From the NCBI RefSeq assembly GCF_001039355.2, contig NW_019775398.1, positions 284,580 to 348,579 of the forward strand: a DNA stretch of 64,000 nucleotides, written 5' to 3'. The stretch is from Lingula anatina. Taxonomy: Eukaryota > Brachiopoda > Lingulata > Lingulida > Lingulidae. Below are positions 1 through 10,800 of this stretch, piece after piece (positions within the stretch are counted from its first letter, which is position 1; the number at the start of each line of letters is the position of its first letter). Both the position numbers and the translations under genes were made by a program. A model generated the notes under the pieces. That model did not search any database. It saw only the letters and a list, made by a program, of their open reading frames with translations, and was not told the origin of the DNA.

Positions 1-75
1 TAGCACCACCCTGGTATGTTGGAAAAAATAAAAATAATAATCTATCTGATTTTTTTTTTTTTTTTTTTTTTTTTT
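1..75. other. Left-edge unique sequence ending in a poly-T run
   Basis: About 50 bases of ordinary sequence end in a run of at least 25 T that stops at the assembly gap. The T run may be the reason assembly broke here. No coding signal is seen. Confidence 0.6.
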
Positions 76-462
76 NNNNNNNNNNNNNNNNNNNNNNNNN
101 NNNNNNNNNNNNNNNNNNNNNNNNNNNNNNNNNNNNNNNNNNNNNNNNNNNNNNNNNNNNNNNNNNNNNNNNNNNNNNNNNNNNNNNNNNNNNNNNNNNN
201 NNNNNNNNNNNNNNNNNNNNNNNNNNNNNNNNNNNNNNNNNNNNNNNNNNNNNNNNNNNNNNNNNNNNNNNNNNNNNNNNNNNNNNNNNNNNNNNNNNNN
301 NNNNNNNNNNNNNNNNNNNNNNNNNNNNNNNNNNNNNNNNNNNNNNNNNNNNNNNNNNNNNNNNNNNNNNNNNNNNNNNNNNNNNNNNNNNNNNNNNNNN
401 NNNNNNNNNNNNNNNNNNNNNNNNNNNNNNNNNNNNNNNNNNNNNNNNNNNNNNNNNNNNNN
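76..462. other. Assembly gap (387 N)
   Basis: This is a continuous run of N. The LINE reading frame on the right side begins directly at the gap, so the upstream part of that element is missing from the assembly. The open frames that span the gap on both strands are artefacts. Confidence 0.99.
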
Positions 463-1188
463 AAAAAAGGACACAAAACTACACCCTTGCTAGTAGATAA
501 TCAAAGGATTGAGAGAGTGGGGTCTGCTGTCTTCTCAGGGGTTAGGATCAGTAGTGATTTGAGCTGGGAAGGTCACATCTGTGATATTTGTAAAAAAGCA
601 AGTAAAAGGCTACACAATCTTAAGCTTCTGAAAAGAGCGGGTATTCCAACCAATGAACTTGTAAGCTTTTATACATCAGTAATCAGACCTACATTAGAAT
701 ATGCATGTCAGGTGTGGCACCCAGGTCTTACACAACAACAAATTGATAAAATTGAATCCATCCAGATTAGAGCATGTAAGATTATATTCCCAGTGCTGTC
801 CTACGATGGGGCACTTGAAACATGTAAACTTATCACTCTTGCTTGTAGAAGAGATGAACAATCTAAAACATTATTGCATAACATGTACTCTGAAGGACAC
901 AAAATCCATCATTTGCTACCAGAGATAAATGAAGTTCCTACACTTTGCGCCGGGTTTATAAGTACACTGTGCCAAAATTGAGGACTGTACGATCATCAAA
1001 AACTTTTATCCCATGGGCTTTATCAAATTTTAAGAACTAAGTTTTTTATGAATTTTTAATGTGTATCGAATCATTTTAACACTTACAAGTATATTTTAAG
1101 ATTGTGCATCTCACGACTATTTGTTTTTATTGTAAAATCCAACTTTTTTAAGTTGCAAATAAATACATATTATTATTTTTATTATTTA
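463..1188 (+). mobile_element. Non-LTR retrotransposon (LINE) 3' end: reverse-transcriptase C-terminus plus 3'UTR, frameshifted
   Basis: The frame entering from the gap encodes the C-terminal region that follows the reverse-transcriptase palm/thumb in jockey/CR1-like LINEs. Key segments are ISSDLSWEGHI, ICKKASKRLHNLKLLKRAG, YTSVIRPTLEYACQVWHPGL and IESIQIRA. It stops at 981 in one frame, but a shift near 945 continues the family-typical basic tail (VYKYTVPKLRT...SKTFIPWALSNF) to TAA at 1038-1040. This copy is therefore broken by at least one frameshift. An AATAAA lies near 1159, and the sequence becomes AT-rich near 1188, probably the element's 3' end. The catalytic residues would lie in the gap or be absent. 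Confidence 0.85.
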
Positions 1189-4100
1189 CATTATAATGAA
1201 ACATGATACAAATACAAAAATAATTTGTTGACAGTGCTTTGTAAATTTTGCTACTTCAGGTGACTCAAACCTCACATTTAGTGGAGCAATCCCTGGAAAA
1301 GCTGCATCCAGCATTTCATTGACATACAGTAGTATAAAATTGCAAAAGGGCACTTCAAAAGGTACATTGTTATAGAATATATATATATTTCAGTATTTCA
1401 AGGCTTTTGTCAAATTACAAAGTACCAATTATGTATCAGTTATAGTAGCAATAACAGCTGTTACTGCATACATAATAGCATTAACAGCAAATTAATTTTA
1501 CTCGTGACCTACATATAAAATAGTTTTATCTTTCTATGGAATGTTTTCGTGTCTACTTTGATCAATAATCAGTATATGATAAGAACAGTGAAATTTAGAG
1601 AAAACAGATACAAATACATAAAGCATCTTCAGCTGAAACATTTAGAAAATACAATGATTTCAGTTTAGAGGTATTTTGCAATTGTTTAATACATTTTTAA
1701 ACATTGTAGTCTTACAGGCTAATGTTCAAGGAATCCAAAAATAAATTATTTCCTGCGCCTTAATTATACCACACACTTACAAAACTATATAAAAATGTTT
1801 TTGTTGTCCATGTAATACATCATGCCTCATCTAACTTCAAGAGCATTTTATAGTTTGCTATATTCTCCTCAGTTTATTCCAATTTTTTTTTAATCTTATT
1901 ATTATTTTTTAAATTTATTTATTTTATTTATTATTATTTTTTATCTTGTACTCTTAGCTGCATACCATGGGTTATCTGATGCGATCACCTAAGATAGCTA
2001 ATTCAGAAGTGCTTGATTTTACACCTTAAAGTCATAATAACTCTTTGTTTTGGCCAAAAGTTGGATTTTCCTGGAGTAAACGGCAATTTTTTCTCGTACT
2101 TACCAATGGTCAGTGACCCCATTCCTGCATTCAAAGTTAGTCCAGGTTTTTTTTTTTTTTTTTTTTTTTTTGAGCCCTCTCTGACAGTGACATTGCATAG
2201 TCACGCGATATCAAGCGATAGTTTCTGGTGGCCTACTTAAAACCGCGGGAAAAGCAGACAGCAACAACACCATAACAATAATATAAGACTCATAAGATAT
2301 ATTCGTCTTATTGCTCAAAATGCATATATATCTACAATGTGTGCTATCTGTGCTATTCTGGGCTTTCCTTTATCCGACGCACTGTACAAAAACTCGCAAC
2401 TTACGTCTGCTATTGCATCAGGCTTTTGGCGCCAGAAGTTATTTTGGTCTCGAATGAACGCGAGAATTCGCGTGGCGCCCTAACGTCATTGGCAACGGAT
2501 GCCTTAACGACCGGGAAGAAAGGCATCAAAGCCCTATTGACAAGCACAGATTTTAGTTTTACTACAATAACGGCCGTTTTAGTGGTAAAATGCAATAGAA
2601 TATATTTCCATGCGTTGTTTACAATGTATTCCTTGCGGAATATTGAATCTCAAAGGAAGAGTTATTATTGCTTTAAATTTTCCTTCAAAATAATATCAGC
2701 ACCGGTTCACACAGTTCGAAGCCCCATAAATCTGACCCATAGAATACTATTGGTGCAGTCATTTTATTAAAAGGGGGTGAAAATTATCACAATAGTATTT
2801 CAACTTGTTTATAATAATGGTAACTTTTCCTTGTCTACATACTCGATTTATTTACATCTCTTGCTCATGTTATGCTATGGGTTATTCTATAATACACATT
2901 TAAAAACCAATGTTTCACATAGTCATAGTTAAAAATAAAGATGTAGTATTGAAACTGATTTCTCATACAGAATTAGTTGTACTCTGCCATTATAGTACTT
3001 TAAAAATGTGCATGACTAACACAGAGTTCTAATTTAGTTTCAGATATCTGCAAACTTTTGGCACAATGCATAACTCCCTGTTTGGTAAAGAAGTCCAAGG
3101 TCTCCAGGCTGAACATAGTGGCATCCCAGTCAGCTTTCTTCACTGCTACATGTACAACCAGAATGACAGACATTATAGCAGTCACAGAAGATCACCAACT
3201 CAGTCTGGTTGACACTTGAGATCTTCAGTAAAGTCCTGGATGCACATTTCATCAGCCCTAATAGTGCACGGTGGTTTTTGTAGTCAGCAAACTGAAACAT
3301 ATATGTAGAGGAAGTGATAAACATGAAGAACTGAGTCAACGCAGAGATAACAGTACACAGCCAGAAGCAGACACAACAGGCTGCTAAGTCACAAGGCAGA
3401 TTTTCACCTATCACTACAAATGCAAAGTCTATGTTAGTGGAAATGGAACAATATTAGGGACACCTTTCCAATATAGGAAAGTTTGGCGTAGTCAAACGAA
3501 ATTTTATGGCGACAACAATCTCCAGAGCTTATTTACGCACATGCGCATTCTGCACATGCTCAATTCTACCTAGAGGGGTAGTCCCAATTGAGGCACATGT
3601 TGCTACTTATACCATGGGACGTCACTGCCTGACCCATTTTGCGCTCATTCTGTTGTCGCGCACGATACATTGAAGCTACAAGTTATCTCCAACTTTCAAC
3701 TTAAACCTTCAGTTCAGAAAATTTCATCGGCTTTTCCTTCGATGAGACCTTTCCAGCAGTTCACTCGATATTTCGAACCGTTACGGCACGTTTACAGCTT
3801 ATTATGTCAGCGAAAGATTCAGTACAAGTTCAAGCAGGGAGTAGCTGTACATCTGCCGACTATTAGGCTACATAAATGCGGTAAGTTATTTTCTTTACTG
3901 CTTTAGCAGATGCCGTTGACATAATCCATTTGTCCATGAGTTTCTGGTTTGCTCTAATAATGGTCACGGGGACTGCACTATAAGGCTCCTTGCGTATCAC
4001 CTATTCAATTTTTTAGTTAGCACTGAAGTTACCGTTTATACCTACTATTTATTTAATTATCTTTGAGTTTCACATTTATGACTCCGTTTATAAGTCTTCT

Positions 4101-4919
4101 GAACAAAATTGTCTTATCAACCCCCACCCTTCACACATCTTGAATATTGGGGTTCATTTATGCTTAGGGCACTACAACTGATAAGTAAATATAGTTATTA
4201 GCTTTTTCGTTCTACTAAACAAGATCATGTTACATGGATATTGCAAGAATAGTACAGTCACGGAAGATTTAGTGAAACAAAAATACTTATTGAAGCATAT
4301 CGCGGGTCTTCCTTGCCCAGTGCGCTTGGGCACCAGTCAAGGTTATGGCCTCTTTGCAACCCCACAAACAAAATTTGTGCAAAAATCGTTTAAAAATAAT
4401 AACTTTTGCTGAATCGTCACATCATTATTTTTAGGATGATGAGTCTTATTTAATATTTCATATTTAATTTTTATCCCTAAGGCCATAACATTTAATGCAG
4501 GCAACAATTTGCCACATTGTTATTATTGTTAAAATTATTAGGATAGTGAGTTTATATAATAAAAGCGGCCTTGTTTGGCCAAATCACGAACACCCGATAG
4601 TCTTTGTTGCCTTCTATTTTGTTATGAACGGGACTATGCAAGTTTGTGGTGCACTGGGATGGAGAAGACATAAAGATACATTTTTTCCAATGCATGTTGC
4701 TCAAATTCTGTTATTCCAGATTGCTATTTTAGTTCTACATATAATGATAAATGTACAAATTCAGCAGTTTTTGTACACATTTCTTTAATCCTTAATTTCT
4801 ATTTTAAAGTAAGGATAGTCTCAGTGTGTATGTAACTGCAATCAGTTTCACTTTCACCATACATGTGTGCACTGAAACCGAGACATAAGTCCTCATTTGG
4901 TGAGCAAACAGCAAACAGG
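1189..4919. other. Non-coding stretch left of the MITE
   Basis: This is AT-rich sequence with homopolymer runs (poly-T at 2146-2171) and scattered open frames below 145 codons with no recognisable domain. Two open stretches stand out slightly: 2339-2770 on plus (143 codons) and 3130-3414 on minus (94 codons, Cys-rich). Neither has homology I recognise or good splice context. A possible 5' exon near 3600-3879 is listed separately. Confidence 0.5.
3600..3879 (+). other. Candidate untranslated first exon with a strong donor
   Basis: A locally GC-richer patch contains TGCGCATTCTGCACATGC-like GCA/TGC pairs (resembling NRF1-type promoter sites near 3542), then a short TTATACC, then sequence ending in AAATGCG|GTAAGTT at 3879/3880, a near-consensus donor. 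The open frame at 3670-3906 is probably incidental. It could be a 5' leader exon for the oxidase gene that starts at 7041, but no acceptor proves this. Confidence 0.2.
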
Positions 4920-5144
4920 GGAGACCGGGGCTAGTTGGGTAAGTGGGCCCCCCATCAATTTCTGACAAAGTAATTATGGGGTAGAATAATTGATCACATT
5001 ATTTTGTAAAGTGACCGTATCCAATGGTGTTAAGAAGCGTCAGCAGTGAGTCCAAATGAAATAATTTAGCATCTTAAAGTAACTTTATTAAAGAGACTTG
5101 ATGGGGGGCCAACTTACCCCGGGGTCCAACTAGCACCGGTCTCC
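4920..5144. repeat. 225-bp MITE-like inverted repeat
   Basis: The ends are inverted copies: GGAGACCGGGGCTAGTTGG on the left, and CCAACTAGCACCGGTCTCC on the right. A second inverted block (GGGCCCCCCATCAA against TTGATGGGGGGCC) lies inside. The arms are about 45 bp with some indels around a short AT-rich centre. There is no coding capacity, as expected of a non-autonomous DNA transposon. No clear target duplication was resolved. Confidence 0.85.
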
Positions 5145-5739
5145 TCTACTAGTACAATAATTGACTTTGGGAGACGTCATTTCTACAAATTATTGATCCG
5201 AAGCATATAATGACTTTTTTTATTAAACTTTTGTTTAAATGGTATTTTAAGCGTTAAAGCTCTTTGACATACATGTACATGTATTTGGCAGAAACGATTT
5301 TCCCTCACTTATAATCTCTTCCCGATTAGTGGCCGGTTAAATTCTTTGATTTACCGCAGAACATTATTGAGAAAATAAAATAAATAAAAAATGATAAAAA
5401 CACTTATTGTTTACACTCACGCTTCAGCTCTTAACTTTCAAGTAATATATCTTCGTCATCAGTAAGCATGCGTCCCATGTGCTTTTACTAATAACTAAAC
5501 ATAGACTAATAAAAGCATCATCGCCAATATCTAATTACTGTTAGGGAAGCACATTTCTAACCTGACCTGAACTTCTACTCAAAATCCAACCACAACTTTT
5601 TGATTTTGGGTGGTAACAAACACGCTATCAGAATAACAGACCAATGGAGTTGAAAACATAACCGAAAACATGAAGTATTTGGTGGAGGTAAAGATTCAAA
5701 ATTACCGCCAGGAGGAGTTAAGAATGTACGTCATCAGAA
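5145..5739. other. Non-coding stretch between MITE and tRNA
   Basis: AT-rich sequence with TACATGTACATGTA near 5270. Nothing coding or conserved is recognised. Confidence 0.5.
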
Positions 5740-5811
5740 GCCCCTGGTGAGGTTCGAACTCACGACCCCTGGTTTACGAGACCAGTGCTCTAACCACTGA
5801 GCTACAGAGGC
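5740..5811 (-). tRNA. tRNA-Thr (anticodon CGT)
   Basis: The reverse complement folds into a complete 72-nt cloverleaf without intron. The acceptor is GCCTCTG with CAGGGGC (one G-U pair), the D stem GCTC/GAGC, the anticodon stem CTGGT/ACCAG with loop CTCGTAA (T33, anticodon CGT, reads ACG), and the T arm GTGAG-TTCGAAC-CTCAC. A-box and B-box promoter elements are intact. No CCA is encoded, as expected in eukaryotes. No T4 terminator lies directly downstream, so a recently derived SINE head remains a minor alternative. Confidence 0.93.
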
Positions 5812-7040
5812 GGGTATTTACACGTTCTGATTTTTTTCTTACGCACTGTGAGGTGATTTTTGTTGATTTTTTTTTACTAAATTAAAACGTTTCAGAAAAG
5901 CCGCACTGTTTTCGTGTTTTTGACATGTACCGGTGCACGGCGTCTTGATCATACTACCGTGCTCTACCGTTTTTGGTTGCTGATCAGTGTCCGGGTAATC
6001 CTTTAGTAAAATAAATGGGCATAATTTATATTCATATCAAGCACATACGTCGAATGGTAAGCATTGTTTTTCCTTCATTCCTCACTATTCGTAAATTGAA
6101 CCGAACATCCCCTTCAGCATTTGTGTCATCTAGAAATATCTCAAAATTCAAAATAAACTGTCAAAAATATCTTTAAAATATAGACCAAGGTATTACTAAT
6201 AACCCGATTCATTGTTTTTTCAATTCCATTAATTAATTAATTAGATAGAATTTCGGTTCATTTTTCCTGAAAATGCCTGAAATCTGATCTTTCAAATTTT
6301 GTCAAATCTCTTTAATAAAATACAAGTTATCAGAAATAACCATAAACCGTTTATCACACTTTCTTTAAAAGATAACTCTAAATAATCCAAAATTTACTAG
6401 CGAAAATGGCCGATAATTTTTATAGGGAGGAGAGGGTATCTCTGGAGGTAAGGAGGGGAGACTGTGCACCTATGACCTGTGCTCCACCTTTGCAATATGA
6501 ACATGTCTTGAAGAAGCGAACAGAAAAAAAATCGGGCTTTTATTTGAAATTCACGTCTTGACGCCACCGACTTGGTCAATTTCCCGGCTAATTTGCAGCG
6601 CTCGGTGTGTCAAAGCGAGAAGTTTTCATCGGGTAATTAGGATACGGGACCCAAGCACCACAACCCCAATATTTGCGGTTAGCACACCCGTTAAACTTTA
6701 ATCGGATCGGATTTACCCTTTTAAAGAGCTGCCCTCGCATTTTAAGTCAACACTTCAGCGACAATGCGCGTAGAAGGTTGCAAAGTGGTAGGATGTTTTT
6801 TTTAAACTGCAAGTCACTTTGCACGTTAGATGAACTTTAAATGGAAACTAACTTTGCGATCACGGCGAAATCGAATTCCACCTTACCGTGTAATTTCGTG
6901 TATTTCCGGAGATTCTCGGTCTAGAAACTTTTATCGCATTTCTGTAAGCACTCAAATAATTTTCCGTAAATGTCGCCGATATAGTGTCGCAAGTTGAACA
7001 CTGCGAATTAACATCTTACGAGCGAGGACACCTGTAAAAC
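5812..7040. other. Region upstream of the NOX5-A start
   Basis: No coding exon is recognised. GC content rises after about 6540 and the last 300 bases probably hold promoter and 5' leader of the oxidase gene. A weak acceptor-like CTCGGTCTAG lies near 6920, so the leader could be spliced. Confidence 0.4.
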
Positions 7041-7145
7041 ATGGAAGACATTTTAGCCGAGGCAAGGAAGCAACACGCTTCTCACGCAGGGGAAGACGGT
7101 GAAGTGGATCTAGAGACGTTTCGAACGTGTGTAGCATTTTGTGAG
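7041..7145 (+). CDS. NOX5: NOX5-A exon 1 (start, degenerate EF-hand 1)
   Basis: ATG followed by 35 codons, donor GAG|GTGAGT, phase 0. The segment HAGEDGEVDLETF aligns with the first, non-canonical EF-hand of NOX5. Confidence 0.85.
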
Positions 7146-7777
7146 GTGAGTTCCTATATCTATCTTTAAACCTAAACATGTGTTTGCCATATTTTACTTA
7201 TTTTCAAATGTGTTTACCTATTTCTATTTAAATAAATCTATAGACACTATCAATTAACTAATTAATTTATGTATTTATTTATTTTTATTTCACTTTCCTA
7301 CTAACTGGACTGTCTTGTAGTCTTAACCTTTTTTGTCGTCTATCGGCGAAGAGATACAATTTTCACACGGAGAAAGGAAAATAGCCATATTTGTAAGCAA
7401 AACAGGGCGAGTTATTAACTCTCATGCACTGCCTATCAGTGTTACACCCGCAAAAAGTCAAATGTAAGATACGTTGACGTGTTTTTTTTTTTTAATATTT
7501 TATTGCGACATGGATAAAGTCGTTAATAGACTGTAAATTTCTTTTCACTGTTTAACGTTTTTTTCTTTCTCTCTGTCTTTATCCTCTCACATGTACATAT
7601 GTGTTAATGACTACTTTTTTTCTCTTTTCTTTTTTTCCCTTCTNTTCTCTTTTCTTTCTTTCCCTTCTCTTTTCGTCCTCCTTTCTCTTCTACCCTCCAC
7701 ATTCCACATGGCTCTGTATCTATTCTTTCTTCTCCCCATCACTCCCCTCCATCTCTCTCTCTCTCTTTCTCTCTCTA

Positions 7778-7823
<46 letters not shown>

Positions 7824-10800
7824 TTTTCTTCCCCCGTCTCTTTTCTAACTTATTTCTCTCTTCTTCCTCCCTTCCTCCCTTTCATTTTCTCCTGTGACGG
7901 CGCGAACACTTGTAATTAAATTACCCATAACATGTAGCGGTGTAGCGGGAATGCGAAGAACAAGATAAGTATGTGCTAGTACAAACGGCATAATAACCCT
8001 TTGAGGGAAATATCAACAAAAATGCTTATAAAATGTACTGACGGTAAGTATGTACTTCTAGTCAATTGGGACATTATGTTTTCTGTAAAATCTTTCTTTT
8101 TTTCGCAGCCGGTGGGAGATCCAAAATTATATTAATTCTTTTGATGTTATTTTTTTAGCTGGTCACTAGTTCATGAGTTCATCCTGTCCTTATACGCTTA
8201 CTAATATTATAACGATGAGTCAATTTCTGTCTTGACAACTGTCACGACGCTCTTAAAGCACAAAGCAGATTTGCTGTCGACTGCTTCAAATTCAAACATG
8301 CTTTTCTGTTTGCTTCCATTTTTAACGTGTTTGTTAGGCGAATTTGAGAGGACTGTAAACTCAATTGAACAATAAACGCAAACTTTAATTTGATAAAGTA
8401 TAAGTCGGCCACAATGGACTTAAATGAAATTATGCCTGATCTATTGAACCCGAAGACAATATTAATACAATTCAGAATGAAAATGTCAATCATGTCCTCG
8501 AGGATTGTTTGACCAAAATTATTGAAATGTTGTGTATGGGCAGTGCTTGAACGTGTCTTCCCGTCATCGATTTCAAAACAATAATGATTGTGATTTTTTT
8601 TCTATTGACAAATAAAGGATAAAAATAGTGACTATTTTGAGCCACAATAGAGCGCCTTGCGGTGGCCTAGTGTTTGAACAAAATGGCCAGACTCAAGTTA
8701 AGTATTATCATAATGATAATGAAAAGTAAAGTGTCAATTTTGCTGATGATGCCATATTGATTTACTTCTTTATTCATTTATCGGGCGAGAGGGATTGTTG
8801 TGGTTCCCAATAGTGAATATAATGATAATTAATTAAATAAAAATCCTGCAATATGAGGTTATTAGATGTTTCTGATGTGGGGCTTATTCTCTGGTTATTG
8901 AAAACTGCCCAGGTGAGTTAATCCACTTTGTCGCTTCTAGTAATAATTTTCCTTCTTTTTCAACTTATGAAATTCAAAGAGAAAGCTGGATAATTACGTT
9001 TCCTGTAGATTAAACTAAAAGAAAACGAGAGATAAATAAACTACGACTGCTCGAATCCCTGCTGCGTCGTTGTCAGGCTCTAATGCTATATAAAATATTT
9101 TGCAAAGGACATTATTTTTTCACGTCGTATAGAGTGGGGACAGAAGTCTCAAGAGAATAATGCACGTATAATGTCAAAATTTCAGTTCAATTTGAGTTGG
9201 CTAATCTACGAAGTTAAAAAGTCTAGTGACGTTTTCGTAAATAAGTGAACGCAATTCGATATTTACCGCAGTTGTATTTGAGATGTAAACATGTAGCACG
9301 GTATAAGGTTACATAAGTGATTCAGTTTTAAATTACACTTGCTATTATGGATACAACCCGCAACAAAGTGAAAAACAGCGTCGAGAGCAGTCGCTAATGT
9401 TTGCTCATTTCTAAAATTCAAAACACAAAAAGCTACCTTTCACGTCTCCCTTCAGGCGACGCTAAATCTTCCTTCAAATGTGTTTGAACTACCAACCCTG
9501 AAGTAGTTTGTGGTGCAATATGAGCGAAAAGAAACCAAGCAGTAAAACATTAAATCTGCCCTCTTGGCAAGGTTATTTGACGGTTTATGGGGGTGACACA
9601 AGACAAAAAAGGGATAATATTCATTAATTTTTTTCTATAATATGTAAGGCATAGGGGTGGAAAATTGTGTGATTTTTGGGTTTTTTTGCCTGTAACACTT
9701 TTTTTTTTGCACAGTGGGGGGGGGGGGGGGGGAGAGAGTTAGAGGCCAACTGTGAATGGCTTTGCAGGCGTGTTGCGACAAAACGAGGTGCATCGCATTT
9801 TGCCGCCCCCCCCCTTCCCCCCCTCCTTCACCTACTCACTGCTTTAGCCTGCTTATGCCTAAACTCCATTTCCATGGCGTCCTTTCTGCGTCCTTTGTGC
9901 GACCATGAAACTGGAATTGCTGTGGTCATAGAAAGGAGTCACAAGCATCGCTTTGGCTGCAGAATGAATGCTCAATGATCGGCCAGAGGTTAGCACGTAA
10001 AGTATTTTTTTCCTCTCAAACGGTGCAGTACTACTGGACTCAGAAAGGACGCCGTCCAGTGTAAAGGGGTCTTTACTGAGGACGCTCAACTTTCTATTTG
10101 CTATAGACTTTGCTTTGACCAGGCCTAGGGTAAACAACACGAGGGCGTGACCCAGCCTAGAGGCGACATCGTTTGTCATCCGATTGCAATTGGTCTTTGC
10201 ATAGCAGATTGAAAGACGATTTATAACTGCTTGTTATGATCTCGAATTAATATTTTTCAATTTCTACACAAAAAATTCGTCCCACCGTGGCCTTACTCAG
10301 TGTGTGTTTACGTGTGTCTGTATGTGTGCATTTGTGTGTGTGTGTGTGTGTGTGTGTACGTTTGTGCGTGTTTGTCTGTGTGTGTGTGTGTGTGTGTGCG
10401 TGTGTCTGCGTGTGTGTGTGTGTGTGTGCGTGTGTTTGGGGGGTATAGCTTTAATTTTGTCTAGAAATACTCGTTATCAGTATACTAAACAGCTGAATTT
10501 CCACCAGGATATAACTGTTGTAAAAATGTGCATATTTTACTATTTTAGCCCATGTACGCTGATCGCCTTTTTAAAATCTTAGACAAGGATGGATCCGCCG
10601 GATTAAGTCTTCAGGAATGGGAAGAAGGAGTGCGAAGGGTTTATTCAGAAAAAGAAATCGAACGACTTCAAATACTTTTTGACGTGTTTGTTACAGAAGG
10701 TAAACACATCCGGGTGTTAAAAAGTAAATCTGATACAGTAACAAAAATCTCATGTCTTTAAACATTAAATTATTTTTATTCTTTAAATATAACAAGTCAA

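Larger units (their letters stand above)
7146..10548. other. NOX5-A intron 1 (3.4 kb)
   Basis: The largest intron of the gene. It holds a long pyrimidine tract and TC/CA microsatellite (7546-7880), poly-G and poly-C runs (9717-9732, 9806-9826), a MITE-like copy (about 9881-10084) and a GT-rich repeat (10299-10438). No exon is recognised. Confidence 0.8.

Noticed and set aside
16-476. Open frames spanning the N gap on both strands
   Set aside because: Most residues are X from the gap and the flanks are poly-T/poly-A, so only the part right of 463 on plus is meaningful.
2339-2770. 143-codon plus-strand open frame
   Set aside because: No domain, no splice context, composition like random AT-rich translation, and a competing minus-strand frame.
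3000-3414. Two overlapping minus-strand frames, Cys-rich
   Set aside because: They need a frameshift to join, match nothing I know and lack promoter or splice signals. Probably an unidentified repeat at best.
7591-7897. Ser/Leu-, His/Thr- and Arg/Glu-rich frames
   Set aside because: Pure translation of the pyrimidine tract and CA microsatellite. The same holds for frames at 17434-17632, 31296-31597 and 37329-37608.
9859-10179. 106-codon minus-strand frame in NOX5-A intron 1
   Set aside because: Coincides with the MITE-like element. No recognisable protein.
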